Origin: Monosporascus cannonballus
Taxonomy: Eukaryota > Ascomycota > Sordariomycetes > Xylariales
DNA length: 64,000 nucleotides
Direction: 5' to 3'
Assembly: GCA_004154925.1 (NCBI GenBank)
Contig: QJNS01000072.1
Coordinates: 193,179-257,178, forward strand
The position numbers and the translations under genes were made by a program. The stretch's first letter is position 1. Every line of letters starts with the position of its first letter. Below, piece after piece: positions 23,304-35,347 of the stretch. The notes under the pieces are model-generated. The model did no database searches, was not told where the DNA came from, and saw nothing but the letters and a program-made list of their open reading frames with translations.

Positions 23304-24067
23304 ATGGCGCCGTTGTCTTACTCCAAGACCGCAAAGGTCCCCCGTCGTCCCTTCGAGGCCGCCCGACTGTCAGTATCACCGGCCACTGAGCAGGAGCTTG
23401 CCTCTGCTTAAGTCGAATGTGAAAATCGAGACTGACATATCCCTCCCCCGATATAGTGACTCCGAGTTGAAGCTCGTTGGAGAGTACGGCCTGCGCAACA
23501 AGCGTGAGGTCTGGCGTGTCCAGCTCACCCTGTCCAAGATCCGTCGTGCTGCTCGGTATGTCGTGTCATGTCGATATTTCATATCCCCCGATTTTTTATA
23601 TACTCGCTTGCATCTGAATTGAATTTTATGCTGACACCGCATCTTCTACCTCCAGTGAGCTGCTCACTCTCGACGAGAAGGACCCCAAGCGACTCTTCGA
23701 AGGCAATGCCCTCATTCGCCGCCTGGTCCGTGTTGGTGTGCTCGATGAGTCCCGCATGAAGCTCGATTACGTCTTGGCCCTGAAGGTCGAAGATTTCTTG
23801 GAGCGCCGCCTGCAGACCTGCGTCTACAAGCTCGGCCTTGCCAAGTCCATCCACCACGCCCGTGTCTTGATCCGCCAGCGCCACATCCGTGTCGGCAAGC
23901 AGATCGTCAACGTCCCCTCCTTCATCGTCCGTCTCGACTCCCAGAAGCACATCGACTTCGCTCTTACTTCGCCGTTCGGTGGTGGCCGCCCCGGCCGTGT
24001 CCGAAGAAAGAAGGCCAAGGCCGCCGAGGGCGGCGAGGGTGGCGAGGAGGAAGAGGAAGAGGAGTAG
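23304..24067 (+). CDS. RPS9: 40S ribosomal protein S9 (uS4)
   Basis: Exons 23304-23368, 23457-23555 and 23656-24067 give 191 residues. The introns are 88 and 100 nt and the phase is kept. uS4 is an early-binding small-subunit protein that shapes the mRNA entry and decoding region. The protein reads [91 protein letters not shown] and the S4 RNA-binding segment [24 protein letters not shown]. It ends with [17 protein letters not shown] and an acidic Glu-rich tail. The length and every segment match fungal Rps9. Its 3' end lies 230 bp from that of SLU7, so the two genes converge. Confidence 0.96.
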
Positions 24068-24297
24068 ATCTAGTACCTCGACGGCAAGGAACTGTCCGCC
24101 CGTCTAAAAACAAATGGATTCTATTGGGCAAACGGAGCCATGGGACTGCTCTGGGCGTTAGGCCAAGGAAATTCGGAATGCATGAGAAATATCCGTCGCT
24201 TTGACATATCACGAGTTTTACTGTGTTGTTGGGAATCGTTGTTACGTTCAATGGTTCGTGTCTTCCGTCGTGATATTATATGCAGTGCTTCCTAATG

Positions 24298-25725
24298 CTA
24301 CCGAACCAGTTCATCCTTGCCCAGAAACTTAGCCATGGGGTCATCTGCCGCTGCTCTCTTTCTTCGGTATTCTTCAAGCTCGGCTTCTGTGACTCCGTCC
24401 ATCATCTCCCCTGCGGTGCGTTTCTTGGCTACCGGCTTAGGAGGTTCTGATTCCTCGATGGTGGTGCCGTTGGCCTCTTCTTCCTCCTGGTCTGGAGACT
24501 TCTCAAGTCCTACACCAGTCCTCTGTCGCTCGGCTTCCTCCCAAGCCCGTTTGCCTTCCTCGCCTGTGCAATAACTGTTCTTGATGAACGAGTGACAACA
24601 TGCGTAGCCCCATTTGAAATTTGACCACCAACTGCCCCAAACCGACGTGTGGTTGTTGATGTATACGTCCTCCGCGTACTTGGACTTCGCGACCGCTCTC
24701 GGGGCGCCCTTGATTAAGCCCGCCTCGTCGTACTCGTGGAACGTCTCCGATTCGGTGACGAACAGGTCCTTCAGAGTCTCGGGCACCGTGTGCTGGCTGA
24801 CGCCGTACTTCTCCTCTAGCGCCTTGAGGTGCGCCGCTCTCTGTCTCTCGGCCTCCTCCTTTTCCTTTTTGCGGAAGAACTCTCCCGCCGTAGGGTTGGC
24901 TTGCAAGTGCTGGCTCGTGTCGCCCATCTTCTCCTGCTTCTCCCAGGCGTACTTCTGCGCCTTCTCAAACTCTGCCGCGTCTCCTGAAGCTCGGAGGAAC
25001 CCTTCCTCGGCAAACAGCTGCGCTGCCTTGTCTGCTGTCGCCCCCGCATCGACCATCGTCCTCGTCTTCGGGTCGTATTTCGCGGACTCCAGATCCAGGT
25101 TGAGCAGGTACTTTGCCGTATCCTCCCGTATCCTGAGTTGCCTGGTCGCCGTGCTCTGATGTCTGCCCATGTCAGACTCCTCGGCATATTTCTCGCCCGC
25201 GTCGTCGTCGTTGTCGTCTTCCCCGTCGACCTTCCCGCCGTCCTTACTCCCCGACAGCTTGCTGCGCAGCTCCTCCATCTGATTGTAGCGCTCGACCACG
25301 CTGCGGTACTCCTTGGGGTCGTAGCCGTTCCAGCGGTCGCGCTTGGCGTCCCAGCCGAGCTGCACGTCCTCGACGACCTCGTCGGCCTGTATGTCCTTCC
25401 CCGTCCAGCGCGCGCCCTTGGCCCGCGGCCGGCTCAGGCACTCCTTCGTCTTGTGCGTCATGGCGCCGCAGTTCTCGCACGCGCCCTTCCGGTACTTGGT
25501 CGCCGCCGGCCCCAGCTTCTTGCCCCGGTCGTACCATTTCGACTGGTCGCCCTTCGTCTTCTGCAGCCGCTGGTGCTCGAGGTAGTCGGTCTGGCCCTCC
25601 CCCTCCTCGCCCGCGTAGAACGGCCGCTTGCTGATGAAGGACGGGATGTAGATGTTTTCCTCCTTGGACGCGGCCGAGGCTGCCTTGGAATCGTTGCGCC
25701 GCGGTGGCGGCGGTGGTGGAGGCAT
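24298..25725 (-). CDS. SLU7: Pre-mRNA splicing factor SLU7
   Basis: SLU7 acts at the second catalytic step of splicing and helps choose the 3' splice site. The ORF opens at 25746, but I place the start at the second Met (25725) because the family begins with [10 protein letters not shown]; this gives 475 residues in one exon. Evidence: [54 protein letters not shown], and a CCHC zinc knuckle [14 protein letters not shown] with spacing C-x2-C-x4-H-x4-C (about residues 83-96). These are followed by [33 protein letters not shown] and the late segment [35 protein letters not shown]. The 5' half is distinctly richer in G and C. It is divergent from REV3. Confidence 0.95.
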   Translation of the reverse strand: MPPPPPPPRRNDSKAASAASKEENIYIPSFISKRPFYAGEEGEGQTDYLEHQRLQKTKGDQSKWYDRGKKLGPAATKYRKGACENCGAMTHKTKECLSRPRAKGARWTGKDIQADEVVEDVQLGWDAKRDRWNGYDPKEYRSVVERYNQMEELRSKLSGSKDGGKVDGEDDNDDDAGEKYAEESDMGRHQSTATRQLRIREDTAKYLLNLDLESAKYDPKTRTMVDAGATADKAAQLFAEEGFLRASGDAAEFEKAQKYAWEKQEKMGDTSQHLQANPTAGEFFRKKEKEEAERQRAAHLKALEEKYGVSQHTVPETLKDLFVTESETFHEYDEAGLIKGAPRAVAKSKYAEDVYINNHTSVWGSWWSNFKWGYACCHSFIKNSYCTGEEGKRAWEEAERQRTGVGLEKSPDQEEEEANGTTIEESEPPKPVAKKRTAGEMMDGVTEAELEEYRRKRAAADDPMAKFLGKDELVR

Positions 25726-26213
25726 GATGCTGGATGAAGCGCGCACTTTAGTACTGGGTATAGGATGTGGTAGAGACGGTCAAGAAGCAAGTCGGAAACG
25801 CCGAAGTATGCGATAACAGGAAAATTGTTATGGTACCCCTGTAGGAGAATTGCTGGGTGTTCGGCAAAATGTGGCTAGTGTCGAATGTATTGGGGGGGGG
25901 GGGGGGGCCCCCAAAGAGGGGCTGGGGCCGTCGAACACGTGGGTCTTCCGTCCTTATCACGTAATCGTGGTCACCTGACTTCGTGACGGACCTTTGCCAA
26001 ACCTTATCCGAGTCCAGGTATCGAACCGCGTCTCTACTTGGACTTTACGTGTTATATCAACCTAAATATAGCATCAAAGCGTTTTATGACGACGCATTTG
26101 GCTTCTCCCCTGTCCTTCTCTATTGATTTGGCTGAACCGACGGTCGCTATTCCATGCTGTGCCCTCTACCTACGCTCATTCCCAAGCAATGCTAGCATTA
26201 TGCATAAAACGTC
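25726..26213. promoter_or_regulatory. Divergent promoter region, SLU7 / REV3
   Basis: These 490 bp lie between the divergent start codons. They include a G16 run followed directly by C5 (25892-25912). Promoter function is inferred from position only. Confidence 0.6.
25892..25907. repeat. Poly-G tract (16 nt) followed by C5
   Basis: A run of 16 G abutting 5 C, about 167 bp upstream of the chosen SLU7 start. Confidence 0.9.
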
Positions 26214-29200
26214 ATGGATGTCTTTCGAGTGCGGTTGAACTGCATAGATCACTATCAGGCAACCCCGACAAAGTACGACCCTCAACTTCGCAGTAATGTT
26301 GCGTTTTCCGAGTTACGTCAAGAGCCGAAGGTCCCTGTTATAAGGGTTTTTGGATCAACAGAAACCGGCCAGAAGGTATGCGCCCATATTCACGGCGCCT
26401 TCCCCTACTTGTACATCGAATACGATGGGGATTTACACCCCGATGTTGGTAAGGCAGCTCTAAACCTAACGGATTCCGGTTCGGTTCCTGACCTGCTGCT
26501 CCAGTCGGCGCTTACATATACCGTCTACATCTCTCCATTGACCATGCCTTGGCGGTGAGCTACAGGCGCAATGTCTATGATGGGAGCCATAGATATGTTG
26601 GCAGAATTACTCTTGTCAAAGCAATTCCATTTTATGGCTTTCACGTCGGCTATAAGTTCTACCTTAAGATATATGTGTTGAACCCCGTGGTCATGACCCG
26701 ACTCTCAGAACTTCTCCAGCAAGGCGTTATCATGAAGAGGAAATTTCAGCCGTACGAGGCTCATCTCCAGTACCTTCTACAATTCATGGCCGACTATAAC
26801 CTCTATGGTTGCGGCTACGTCGAAGCTGAGAAAGTCTGCTTTAGAGCACCAATTCCCGAACCCGAAAATGCTGGCGATTCGGTCCATAAGTGGCACAGCC
26901 AGTCGATACAGCCAGCCTGCATTACTGACGATGCAGACTATCCTCGCGTCAGTTATTGTTCCATTGAGGTTGACATATGCGTTCAGGATATTCTGAATCG
27001 GCGTGAAGTCAAAGAGAGGCGACTGCATCATGACTTTATCGAGAGGAACAACCCTTTCCCTTCCGATCTGAAGCTTGTGCACAGTACGGCCGGTCTCTGG
27101 AGAGACGAGACCAGGCGTCGGAAAAAAAGGATGAACATTACCAACCCCGGAAGCAGCCCTTTCCCAGCTGAAGCTTTGGTCTCCATGTCTGCTGATCCTC
27201 GCAGTTCCCAGAATGCTGGTTGGATACATGAAGAGGAATATAAGGAGCGAGTTGGAGAACTAATAAAGCAGGAAGAGGAGGAAATCGGCCAAAGCACCGC
27301 CCGATTTGAAACGTTCGTTCAACCACACCCACTGGAAAGCACTGTGCAGACTTTGTTGCAATCCGTTGAAGATCTATATCCTCAAAATTTGGCTTCAGCT
27401 CTTCCTATGCTAGACCAAGTTCCCGAGAAAGATCAGAATCCAACCAATAGCATATTAGTAGACGAAGACCGCATTCTCGATGCCAATAAGGACAACGACG
27501 ACCTCTTCCCAGACGATTCCGACGAGGAGAACCTTCGCGCTGCGGAGTCCTCAAAGAAGCGGCCTGCCCATGGAGGCAGAGTTCCAAGTAGACGCAGCTC
27601 AGAAGAACCTGAAATTGCCGATGAATCTGTCGTCGGCCGTACGGCTAAGCCTATCCCTGAGCAGCCAGCTGTGATTGACAGCAACGTGAAAGGGCAGAAC
27701 CCTTCTACAGCTCAATTCAGTGGCATAACCGCCAGTTGCTTGCGCACAGGGGAGCGGCCGAAGATCCCATTATCCAGAGACCTGCTTCATGCCGCTGAGG
27801 AGCAAGGGCTGGTTAGCCAATCTCCTGGAACCGCCGAGGAGGACCAACAAGATGAATCCTCTTCGAAGCGCTCCTTGTCCCCGGTGCCTACAGAACCAGA
27901 GCCAAAGCGCCGTCGCGTAGAATTTGCTTTAGATACCGGTAATCAGCCCTTGAATGATTCAGATAATACGAGATCGCAAACAGTGGTACCGCTCAATAAC
28001 ACGGAAACGCAGTCGACCCTTTCACAGACTCCATCGTCCTCAAAGGCTGGTTTCGGGAAAAAAATCGGAAATCAGACGCTGAAATTTCCAGTCGTCAAAG
28101 ATCCAAATAACCCAGAAACCAAGCTAAGATTAAGCCAGCAGTCCAGTTCTCAGCAGAGTCAAGGCAGTCACGTTACAAAGCACGTCTCTTTCGAGCCGGA
28201 AACCCCTACTCCAAAGACTACTGCCCCTACTATGGCCCCTATCAGTCTACAGTCGATCAAGAGAGATTCATTAACTTCTTCCACAGGCACGATAGGTGCA
28301 TCCAACTCACAGAAAACAATAGATATCGGTTGTGCGGCACGGCCTTGGGCGCGATTTTTCATCTTTAGCCAATCAGCGCCCTCAACAGAAGAAGTACTTT
28401 CTACTATGCAGGCTTCAGGTCGCCCAGATGTCATATATCAAGACGCATTTTACAGTGACGACAAGGACGTACCTACGCGTGTGCGGGAGTATGCTGGGCA
28501 GGAATTCCGACTTGGGGGAAACACCATCCCCTTTCTTCCAGATTTTGACCCCACCGGATCATCACAACCCAACTTCGGTATCAAATTGCACTTAACGTTG
28601 GACAGCCGCAAAGATGGCCAGTCATATAAGGACGCACGGAGAGAATGCACCCTGAGAAGCTGGGAGATAGGGGATCGACCACCAACTTTCGACAAAGTCC
28701 AAACTTGGTGGAATGAGACCAAAGACACTGCAAAACGCTCGCCACAGCCCGTCTTGAAAATCAGTGATCGCGAACTCAGGCCGTACCTATCCCAGGTCGA
28801 CGGGCCTACACCCCGAAACAAGCATGGATTCAAGTACTCACAAAAGAGGAAGTCAACTAGCGTCCAGCATGAAGCTCAATACATGAGCACCATGAGCTTG
28901 GAAATCCACGTGAATTCGAGGGGGAAACTTGTTCCGAACCCCGAAGAAGACGAGGTCCAATGCATATTCTGGTGTACCAAGTCAGACGAAAACTTCTCTA
29001 CTGGTGATCAGGCCTCCTTGGCGGTTTATTCTGGGATCATCGTACTTTCAGAAGATGGATCCCTTGCTCAGAGGATACAGATGCAGACCCCGATTGAGGT
29101 TGTGGAGGAACGATCGGAACTCGACTTGATGACTCGAATGGTCGAGACCGTCCGAACGCATGATCCCGATATTCTGATCGGATATGAAGTTCATGGAAGT

Positions 29201-31037
29201 TCATGGGGATATTTGATTGAACGCGCCCGATCCAAGTACGACTACAATTTGTGCGATGAATTCTCGCGGATGAAGAGTCAGTCCTTCGGACGGTTTGGTA
29301 AAGAAGCTGATCGATGGGGCTTCAATACCACGTCCACAATCCGGGTAACTGGCAGGCATATGATTAACATTTGGCGAGCAATGAGAGGTGAGCTGAATCT
29401 GCTCCAGTACACCATGGAGAACGTTGTATGGCACCTGCTGCACCGGCGGATCCCGCATTACGCCTGGCAAACCTTGACCGAATGGTACACGAGTGGGAAG
29501 AGTCGGGACTTGAGCAAGCTTCTTCAATACTACTTGAGAAGAACCAAACTTGATATCGAGATTCTCGAGGCCAACGAACTGATACCACGGACGAGCGAAC
29601 AAGCGCGACTTCTGGGCGTAGACTTCTTCTCGGTCTTCTCGCGGGGGTCGCAATTCAAAGTCGAGTCGATCATGTTCAGGATTGCAAAGCCGGAAAACTT
29701 CATCTTAGTCTCCCCTAATAGAAAGCAAGTTGGAAGCCAGAACGCACTCGAATGCCTCCCACTCGTCATGGAGCCACAGAGCGCGTTCTACAACAGTCCC
29801 CTATTGGTGCTCGACTTTCAAAGCCTGTATCCAAGCGTGATGATCGCATACAACTATTGCTACTCGACATTTCTGGGTCGTATAGTCAACTGGAGAGGGG
29901 CAAGCAAGATGGGGTTTACAGACTACCAACGGCAAGAGGGGCTCCTAAGTCTACTCCAAGACCACATCAACATTGCGCCGAACGGTATGATGTACTGCAA
30001 ACCTGACGTCCGAAAGTCACTGTTGGCGAAGATGCTTACGGAGATTCTGGAGACTCGGCTGATGGTAAAAAGTGGCATGAAACAAGACAAGGAAGACAGG
30101 GCCTTACAGCAGTTGCTCAACAATAGGCAACTCGCGTTAAAGCTTCTCGCTAACGTTACGTATGGGTACACCTCAGCATCATTTTCGGGCCGCATGCCTT
30201 GTTCCGAGATAGCGGATAGCATTGTCCAGACTGGAAGGGAGACCCTCGAGAAGGCAATAGCTTTGATACATTCCGTAGAAAAGTGGAATGCCGAGGTCGT
30301 CTACGGTGATACCGACAGCTTGTTCGTCTACCTACCTGGTAGGACCAGAGACCAAGCTTTCGACATTGGCAACGAAATTGCCAAAGCCGTCACGGACATG
30401 AACCCGCAGCCGGTGAAGCTGAAGTTCGAGAAAGTGTACCATCCTTGCGTGCTACTTGCGAAGAAACGCTACGTAGGATACAAATACGAGAGCAAGGACC
30501 AAGCCAAGCCCGACTTTGACGCGAAGGGCATCGAGACGGTCCGGCGAGACGGAACGCCGGCCGAGCAGAAGATCGAGGAGAAGGCGCTGAAAATCCTCTT
30601 CGAGACGGCCGACCTCAGCCAGGTCAAGTCGTACTTCCAGAGGCAGTGCGAGAAGATCATGCGGGGCGCCGTGTCGGTCCAGGACTTCTGCTTCGCGCGG
30701 GAGGTGAAGCTGGGGACGTACAGCGACCGGGGCCCGCCGCCGCCGGGCGCGCTCATCAGCACGCGGCGGATGCTCGGGGACGCGCGGGCGGAGCCGCAGT
30801 ACGGCGAGCGCGTGCCGTACGTCGTGGTCAGCGGCGCTCCCGGCGCGCGCCTCGTCGACCGCTGCGTAGCGCCCGAGGATCTCCTCGCCAACTCGCACCT
30901 GCAGCTCGACGCCGAGTACTACATCTCCAAGAACCTGATCCCGCCGCTCGAGCGCATCTTCAACCTCGTCGGGGCCAACGTGCGCCAGTGGTACGACGAG
31001 ATGCCCAAGGTCCAGCGCATCCACCGCATCGACCCGA

Positions 31038-31090
<53 letters not shown>

Positions 31091-31552
31091 GAGCAGCAAC
31101 TCGTCCATCCCCACCACCACGACCGCCCCGGCGGCGACGGCAGCGGCGGCGACGGGGGAGGAGTGGGCCTGCCGGCCGCCCACGCGAGGAAGAAGGCCAC
31201 CCTCGAGTCCTACATGAAAGCGGCCGCCTGCCTCATGTGCCATGCCAAGACGCAGAACGAGGGTCCCCTCTGCAACCGGTGCCGGACGGGCGCGCACGCG
31301 CCGGCGTCCCTGCTGACGCTGCAAGCGCAGCTTGGCGCCGAGGAGGCGAACCTCCTCGACGTCATCAAGGTATGCCAGAGCTGCGCGGGGCTGGCGCCGC
31401 TGGACAGTGTGCCGTGCGACAGCAAGGACTGCCCCGTGTTCTACACCCGCATGAAGCAGGGGGCGCGATATAGGGCCGAGAAGGGCGTCATCGAGCCGGC
31501 CGTGAAGCTGCTCTTGGACGGCGACGTCGCGCTGGGGGAGCTGGAATGGTGA
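26214..31552 (+). CDS. REV3: DNA polymerase zeta catalytic subunit Rev3
   Basis: Exons 26214-26448 and 26505-31552 (56-nt intron) give 1760 residues. Rev3 is the B-family polymerase of translesion synthesis and is responsible for most damage-induced mutagenesis. The N-terminal domain is clear: MDVFRVRLNCIDHYQ, HGAFPYLYIEYDGD, LHLSIDHALAVSYRRN, then IPFYGFHVGYKFYLKIYVLNP. A long disordered Ser/Glu-rich middle follows, as usual for Rev3. Catalytic motifs are intact: DFQSLYPS (motif A, Asp near 1182), KLLANVTYGY (motif B) and YGDTDS (motif C, near 1345-1350). The C-terminus has two four-cysteine clusters, CLMC...CNRC (from about 1654) and CQSC...CDSKDC (from about 1702); the second binds an iron-sulfur cluster in family members. 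Between palm and cysteines lies a 17-histidine run (about residues 1591-1607). From about 30500 the coding sequence becomes markedly GC-rich. Confidence 0.96.
31040..31090 (+). repeat. (CAC/CAT)17 polyhistidine repeat in REV3
   Basis: Seventeen consecutive His codons, 4 CAC followed by 13 CAT, form a coding trinucleotide repeat just before the cysteine-rich domain. His-rich remnants (HPHHH) follow a few codons later. Confidence 0.95.
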
Positions 31553-32255
31553 TCCGCGACGGGGCCGCACGGACGAGGTTGGGCCTCCTGAGAAACCAGA
31601 CGACACACGGACGACAGTAGATATACTAAATAAAGAATTGCATTAAACTACCAAACGCTGAAGCTACGTCGATTGTTATCGACTGAGAATGCCCTAAAAA
31701 ACACAACGTTCCGTTTTGCCACCATCCAACCAATCCTCCGATCACAGCGTCCGAAATAGTTAGGGGCACGCCAAGGCCTTGTAAGTGTAAGGTTGAGGGT
31801 GACGTGCGTGAGACGAGATAGCTAACGCCTATCTGGGACATTTTTCTATCCTCAATTCTCCAAGAGAGTTCCGTTCCTTTCTCACATTGGATACCTCCTG
31901 ATTCCATGGAGGGTGACCTTTCTGGGAATGGAATGCATCCTATCGACCCTGTCAACCACCGACAAGGCATTAATCGCATGGGGTTGTTCCGATAAGTGTC
32001 GAAAATGAGATGGCGGATGTTCGCGGGGAAAAATTCTGGCTAGCAACGACGTACCATATGCCGACATCGCAGCGAACGAATTGATTGCCAAGGTGAGTCA
32101 CAGTTACAGAGATCTAGATAACCTCGCATACGAGTTATCCGGGTTCGAAGCATTACCGAGTCCGGCCTAGGGAGTACGGCTTTCAAAACCGGTGGTGGGA
32201 CAGAACAGTTAACACCCGACGAAGAATAACAAAATCCGCACTCCCATCTAAACGA
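31553..32255. other. Intergenic, REV3 to hypothetical gene (convergent)
   Basis: This 700-bp spacer holds two 3' flanks. It contains a hairpin-like GATAACCTCG-CATA-CGAGTTATC near 32116-32140 followed by a B-box-like GGGTTCGAA, but no tRNA fold can be built. No gene is supportable. Confidence 0.5.
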
Positions 32256-33980
32256 TCAGTGCCACGCAGACCGACAGTGAGCTGGGGACTCTTGGAGGTT
32301 GGCGAGTGTCTGGAGTGCCATGTTCAACAGAGGCTTAACGTGCTCGTGGGCTGGAATTTTGATCGCGTCCTCGATGGCAATTTTGGGCTTCTCAATCTTG
32401 CCTCTGGTCTTACTCCTCTCGCCGCCAATAACGCCGAGCGTTCGTTCCAAGACACGGCGGTTCTTCTCCTCGATTGCTTCAGCAATAGTCTTGTTGTACG
32501 TGTCGGCTCCTGAGTAGAAGTGGCGAATCGTTTCGTCCATGTGCGTTGCGAGGCTCTCGGCTCTGCGCCGCTCATGCGTGTTTTCCAAAGGGTAGTCTTT
32601 TGTCCAATCCTCAGGAACCACCATAGTGTCGTAGTTGAACTCTGTAGGAATGCCACCCGGGTACCACTTGTCCACTTCCTCGGCACCAAGCGTATCCGCC
32701 AATATCTGAGACTTGGTCTGTTCTTTCGGCGTGTCCAGCCCCATCGCTGCCGTTTCCAGCATCATCGCCCTGTCCAGCCCAAGCACTTTCTGGCGCGAAT
32801 ACGGTCTCTCGCTTCCGAAGGATGAGCTCGACTCTCCAGCTCCCGAATATACAAGATGTCGGGGGTGTATTTGCTCATTATAGGGGTTTGGCATCAAGCC
32901 GTTGCCATCAAGACCTGGGGTCCTCCGAAAGCTGTGTTGCATAGCACTGGCCGTAGACTCCAAGGCAGATGTTCTGTAGTGACGCTGACCTGGCGGACCC
33001 GCCGTTAGGGGTTGTGGGACGCCAGCCCCCCGGGACTGGGATGCGCTAGGGGTAGGTGCTCTTCTAGCTTGAAAACCTGGGCCGATGGTATTGTTCTGAG
33101 GAGGGACTGTGAAGCCGGGAGGGGGTCTGGAAGATCGATTAGGGCAACCGTTATCGTCAAATCTCTCTGGCTGGAGGCTCGTCGCGGCGACAGGGTCGGA
33201 GCGAGTATGTCGCAAGCTGGAAGGAGGTAGAGATATCTGCTCTCTCACGATGCCTGAAGGCTGATGGCACAGTGGTGGCTGTCTTGCTTGAGTGTAAGTG
33301 GGGGTCGCCGCGGCTATAGGCCGAGCTCTCGAGAGTAGCTTTTGGGCGGCCTTCTGCATTGGGTTCAGGTAAGAGGCCAAGTTGGTCAATGTCTTGACCG
33401 ACATCTGTTTTAGTTGTTCTACTCCTTCTACATCTTCATCATAGTCGCTATAGATGTTTGTGTCGTCGTGCTTGTCCGAGCCGACCGCAGTAGTAGCGCC
33501 AGGCGAGTTGCCGCGCGACATGTTTGGCAAGGTCATGCCGGCCCGCAAGTGAATGTCGCTATCCCGTCTCAGGAGATGGTGAGGAGCGGGACTACCGCAA
33601 GGGGTAACAGCGCGGTCGAAATTCTGGCGTAGTGGCGAGTAATGGTGAAAGCTGTTAAGTGCAGTTGGGGGCGATTGAGAGATATGAGAGATATTACTCC
33701 TGTATGGTAGGGCATTCAAGGTGGCTTTTGGAAGATGGGAGTGGGTGGGTTCAGGATGGGGCGTGGGAGGCCACTTGATGGTGCGGCCTCTGCGAGCAGG
33801 AGGCTGAAGCGGCTGGGCTGCCTGAGGGTTGTAGACAGAACCGACAGTAGTGTATATCTGGGTTGGTTGCTGTTGCTGCTCCTGAGACTTGAAAGCTGTA
33901 TCAAGAGACGCCAGCTGCTGCACTCGGGCCGAAGAATCGTCGGCGGGAGATGTGAGCGGATTAGATACCAGAGAGTCCAT
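32256..33980 (-). CDS. Hypothetical Ser/Pro-rich fungal protein
   Basis: This intron-free frame gives 574 residues from the Met at 33980 (MDSLVSNPLTSP). The ORF is open 35 codons further upstream to 34085, but that extension has the look of untranslated sequence. I recognise no domain. The first 330 residues or so are low-complexity (Pro, Ser, Gln, Arg), with an acidic patch SDYDEDVEGVEQLKQM followed by a short helical-looking stretch TLTNLASYLNPMQKAAQKLLSRA. The C-terminal 180 residues look folded and mostly helical: LDRAMMLETAAMGLDTP, VDKWYPGGIPTEFNYDTM, EDWTKDYPLENTHERRRAESLA, IAIEDAIKIPAHEHVKPLLNMALQTLANL. The length, the uninterrupted frame and the stable composition argue for a real gene. 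Function is unknown. Confidence 0.8.
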   Translation of the reverse strand: MDSLVSNPLTSPADDSSARVQQLASLDTAFKSQEQQQQPTQIYTTVGSVYNPQAAQPLQPPARRGRTIKWPPTPHPEPTHSHLPKATLNALPYRSNISHISQSPPTALNSFHHYSPLRQNFDRAVTPCGSPAPHHLLRRDSDIHLRAGMTLPNMSRGNSPGATTAVGSDKHDDTNIYSDYDEDVEGVEQLKQMSVKTLTNLASYLNPMQKAAQKLLSRARPIAAATPTYTQARQPPLCHQPSGIVREQISLPPSSLRHTRSDPVAATSLQPERFDDNGCPNRSSRPPPGFTVPPQNNTIGPGFQARRAPTPSASQSRGAGVPQPLTAGPPGQRHYRTSALESTASAMQHSFRRTPGLDGNGLMPNPYNEQIHPRHLVYSGAGESSSSFGSERPYSRQKVLGLDRAMMLETAAMGLDTPKEQTKSQILADTLGAEEVDKWYPGGIPTEFNYDTMVVPEDWTKDYPLENTHERRRAESLATHMDETIRHFYSGADTYNKTIAEAIEEKNRRVLERTLGVIGGERSKTRGKIEKPKIAIEDAIKIPAHEHVKPLLNMALQTLANLQESPAHCRSAWH

Positions 33981-34308
33981 GGTTGCGACTGCGCAAGGTC
34001 CAGGCGATATTGGCTGAATCCGGAAGACACACCCCTTAGGTAACAGCCCGAATGAGGAAACTAGAGTGGTAATGTAAGTAAGCATATGATGGCGACCAGA
34101 GAATATTAGGTACGGTGAGAGCGTGTACCGCCCTGCGCAAGGCTGACGCGGTTGTTGGTCAGAAAGGGAGGATAGAGCGTACTATTGATGATTAGGTCTC
34201 GATAAGACAGGACAGAACACAATGTTGTCAAGCGGGAGAAGGACCGACTAGAAAGAGACGGGAAAGAAGGACAGGGCGCTGGACGTTAAAGAAAATCGGC
34301 ATTTTCCT

Positions 34309-34318
34309 TACCTAGGTA
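34309..34318. repeat. TACCTAGGTA palindrome, copy 2
   Basis: Exact 10-bp palindrome, followed by repeated GGTAGGTAG units, upstream of the hypothetical gene ending at 32256. Confidence 0.8.
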
Positions 34319-34451
34319 GGCATGTAGGTAGGTAGTAGTCACCGTGGTCGCCTTCGGGTTACGAGTAGTCGAAGTCGGCGCCAGGGCAGGAACCATTTCG
34401 GTGGTTCAAAGGACGGTGCACAGGTCGAGGTGACTGGACTGACAATGCGCC

Positions 34452-34461
34452 TACCTAGGTA
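34452..34461. repeat. TACCTAGGTA palindrome, copy 3
   Basis: Exact copy of the 10-mer, preceded by GCC as in copy 4. Confidence 0.8.
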
Positions 34462-35347
34462 TTCACCACACGGTTGGAGGGAAGCGGAGTTGGTAGGTGC
34501 TTTCGTGATCCATCTATTCTAAGGTGCCTTCTGAAGTATGGTTGCGAAAGGATAATGTATGCCGATATTTTATCGACGCATAATCGCTCCTTCCCAGCAT
34601 TCCCCTACGTACCTTTCTCCTAGTCGCAACCTAGAAGAGTTACCCGTACTTTAACGTCCGGTTGCGCGCAACCTTGAATGAAGCGTACCTAACTTTTCTC
34701 TTCAAACCTTCGATAGCCTCATATCTTGTCAGTTCGCACCGATAGGTGGTCCGGGGGGATGGGAGACATGTCTATGTACATAGCCTCCTAATAACCTGCG
34801 CCTATACAGAAAGGATGCAATGTTTGCACCCCACCTAGCAAGTAATCGAAGCTGTTCTTCATCTCCTTACCCAATCTGATGACCCGATTCATCCCATTCC
34901 ATCTCATATATCGTACCGAGCCCGACTTGACCATGCTTCGCCTAGGCTAGATGTCTAAGGAATATTCAGGATACCTCCGGCGTTCTAGCCTGTAGCCTAC
35001 ATCATCAATCAGAACGGTATCTGCCTCTGAATATACGGTTTGTTCCGTTTAAGTATCAGTGGTGGGCTATTCCAGGGACGAACGAGGACGTCGCTGGCAC
35101 ACACGATGCCTTCCGGATAGAGCGGAGTCTTCTCTACAAGCCTAATACCTAATCATGGGATGGAGTTCACGTGGAAACGCCATGTGTCTGGATGCTTCTC
35201 GGTTTGACTAGAAGCAGACGCAGTTCTATTGCAGAAGCACGACACTTCGGTAAGTTAGCTAGATGTCCATAATGGAGGAGCTCGAGTATAGGCTTGTATA
35301 TCGAGTGCATCACTCACTTTGATGTTCCCCGGTTCTTCCAACCCGCC

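Noticed and set aside
25138..25737. 199-codon + strand ORF opposite the start of SLU7
   Set aside because: Antisense shadow in GC-rich coding sequence; Leu/Val/Ala/Arg-rich with no domain, while SLU7 is clear on the other strand.
30452..31606. 384-codon ORF on the - strand opposite the REV3 C-terminus, with a long Met run
   Set aside because: It is the antisense of the GC-rich REV3 end; the Met run is the reverse of the His repeat, and the product has no domain.
32116..32170. tRNA-like B box (GGGTTCGAA) next to a hairpin
   Set aside because: No acceptor, D or T stem pairs in the required spacing on either strand.
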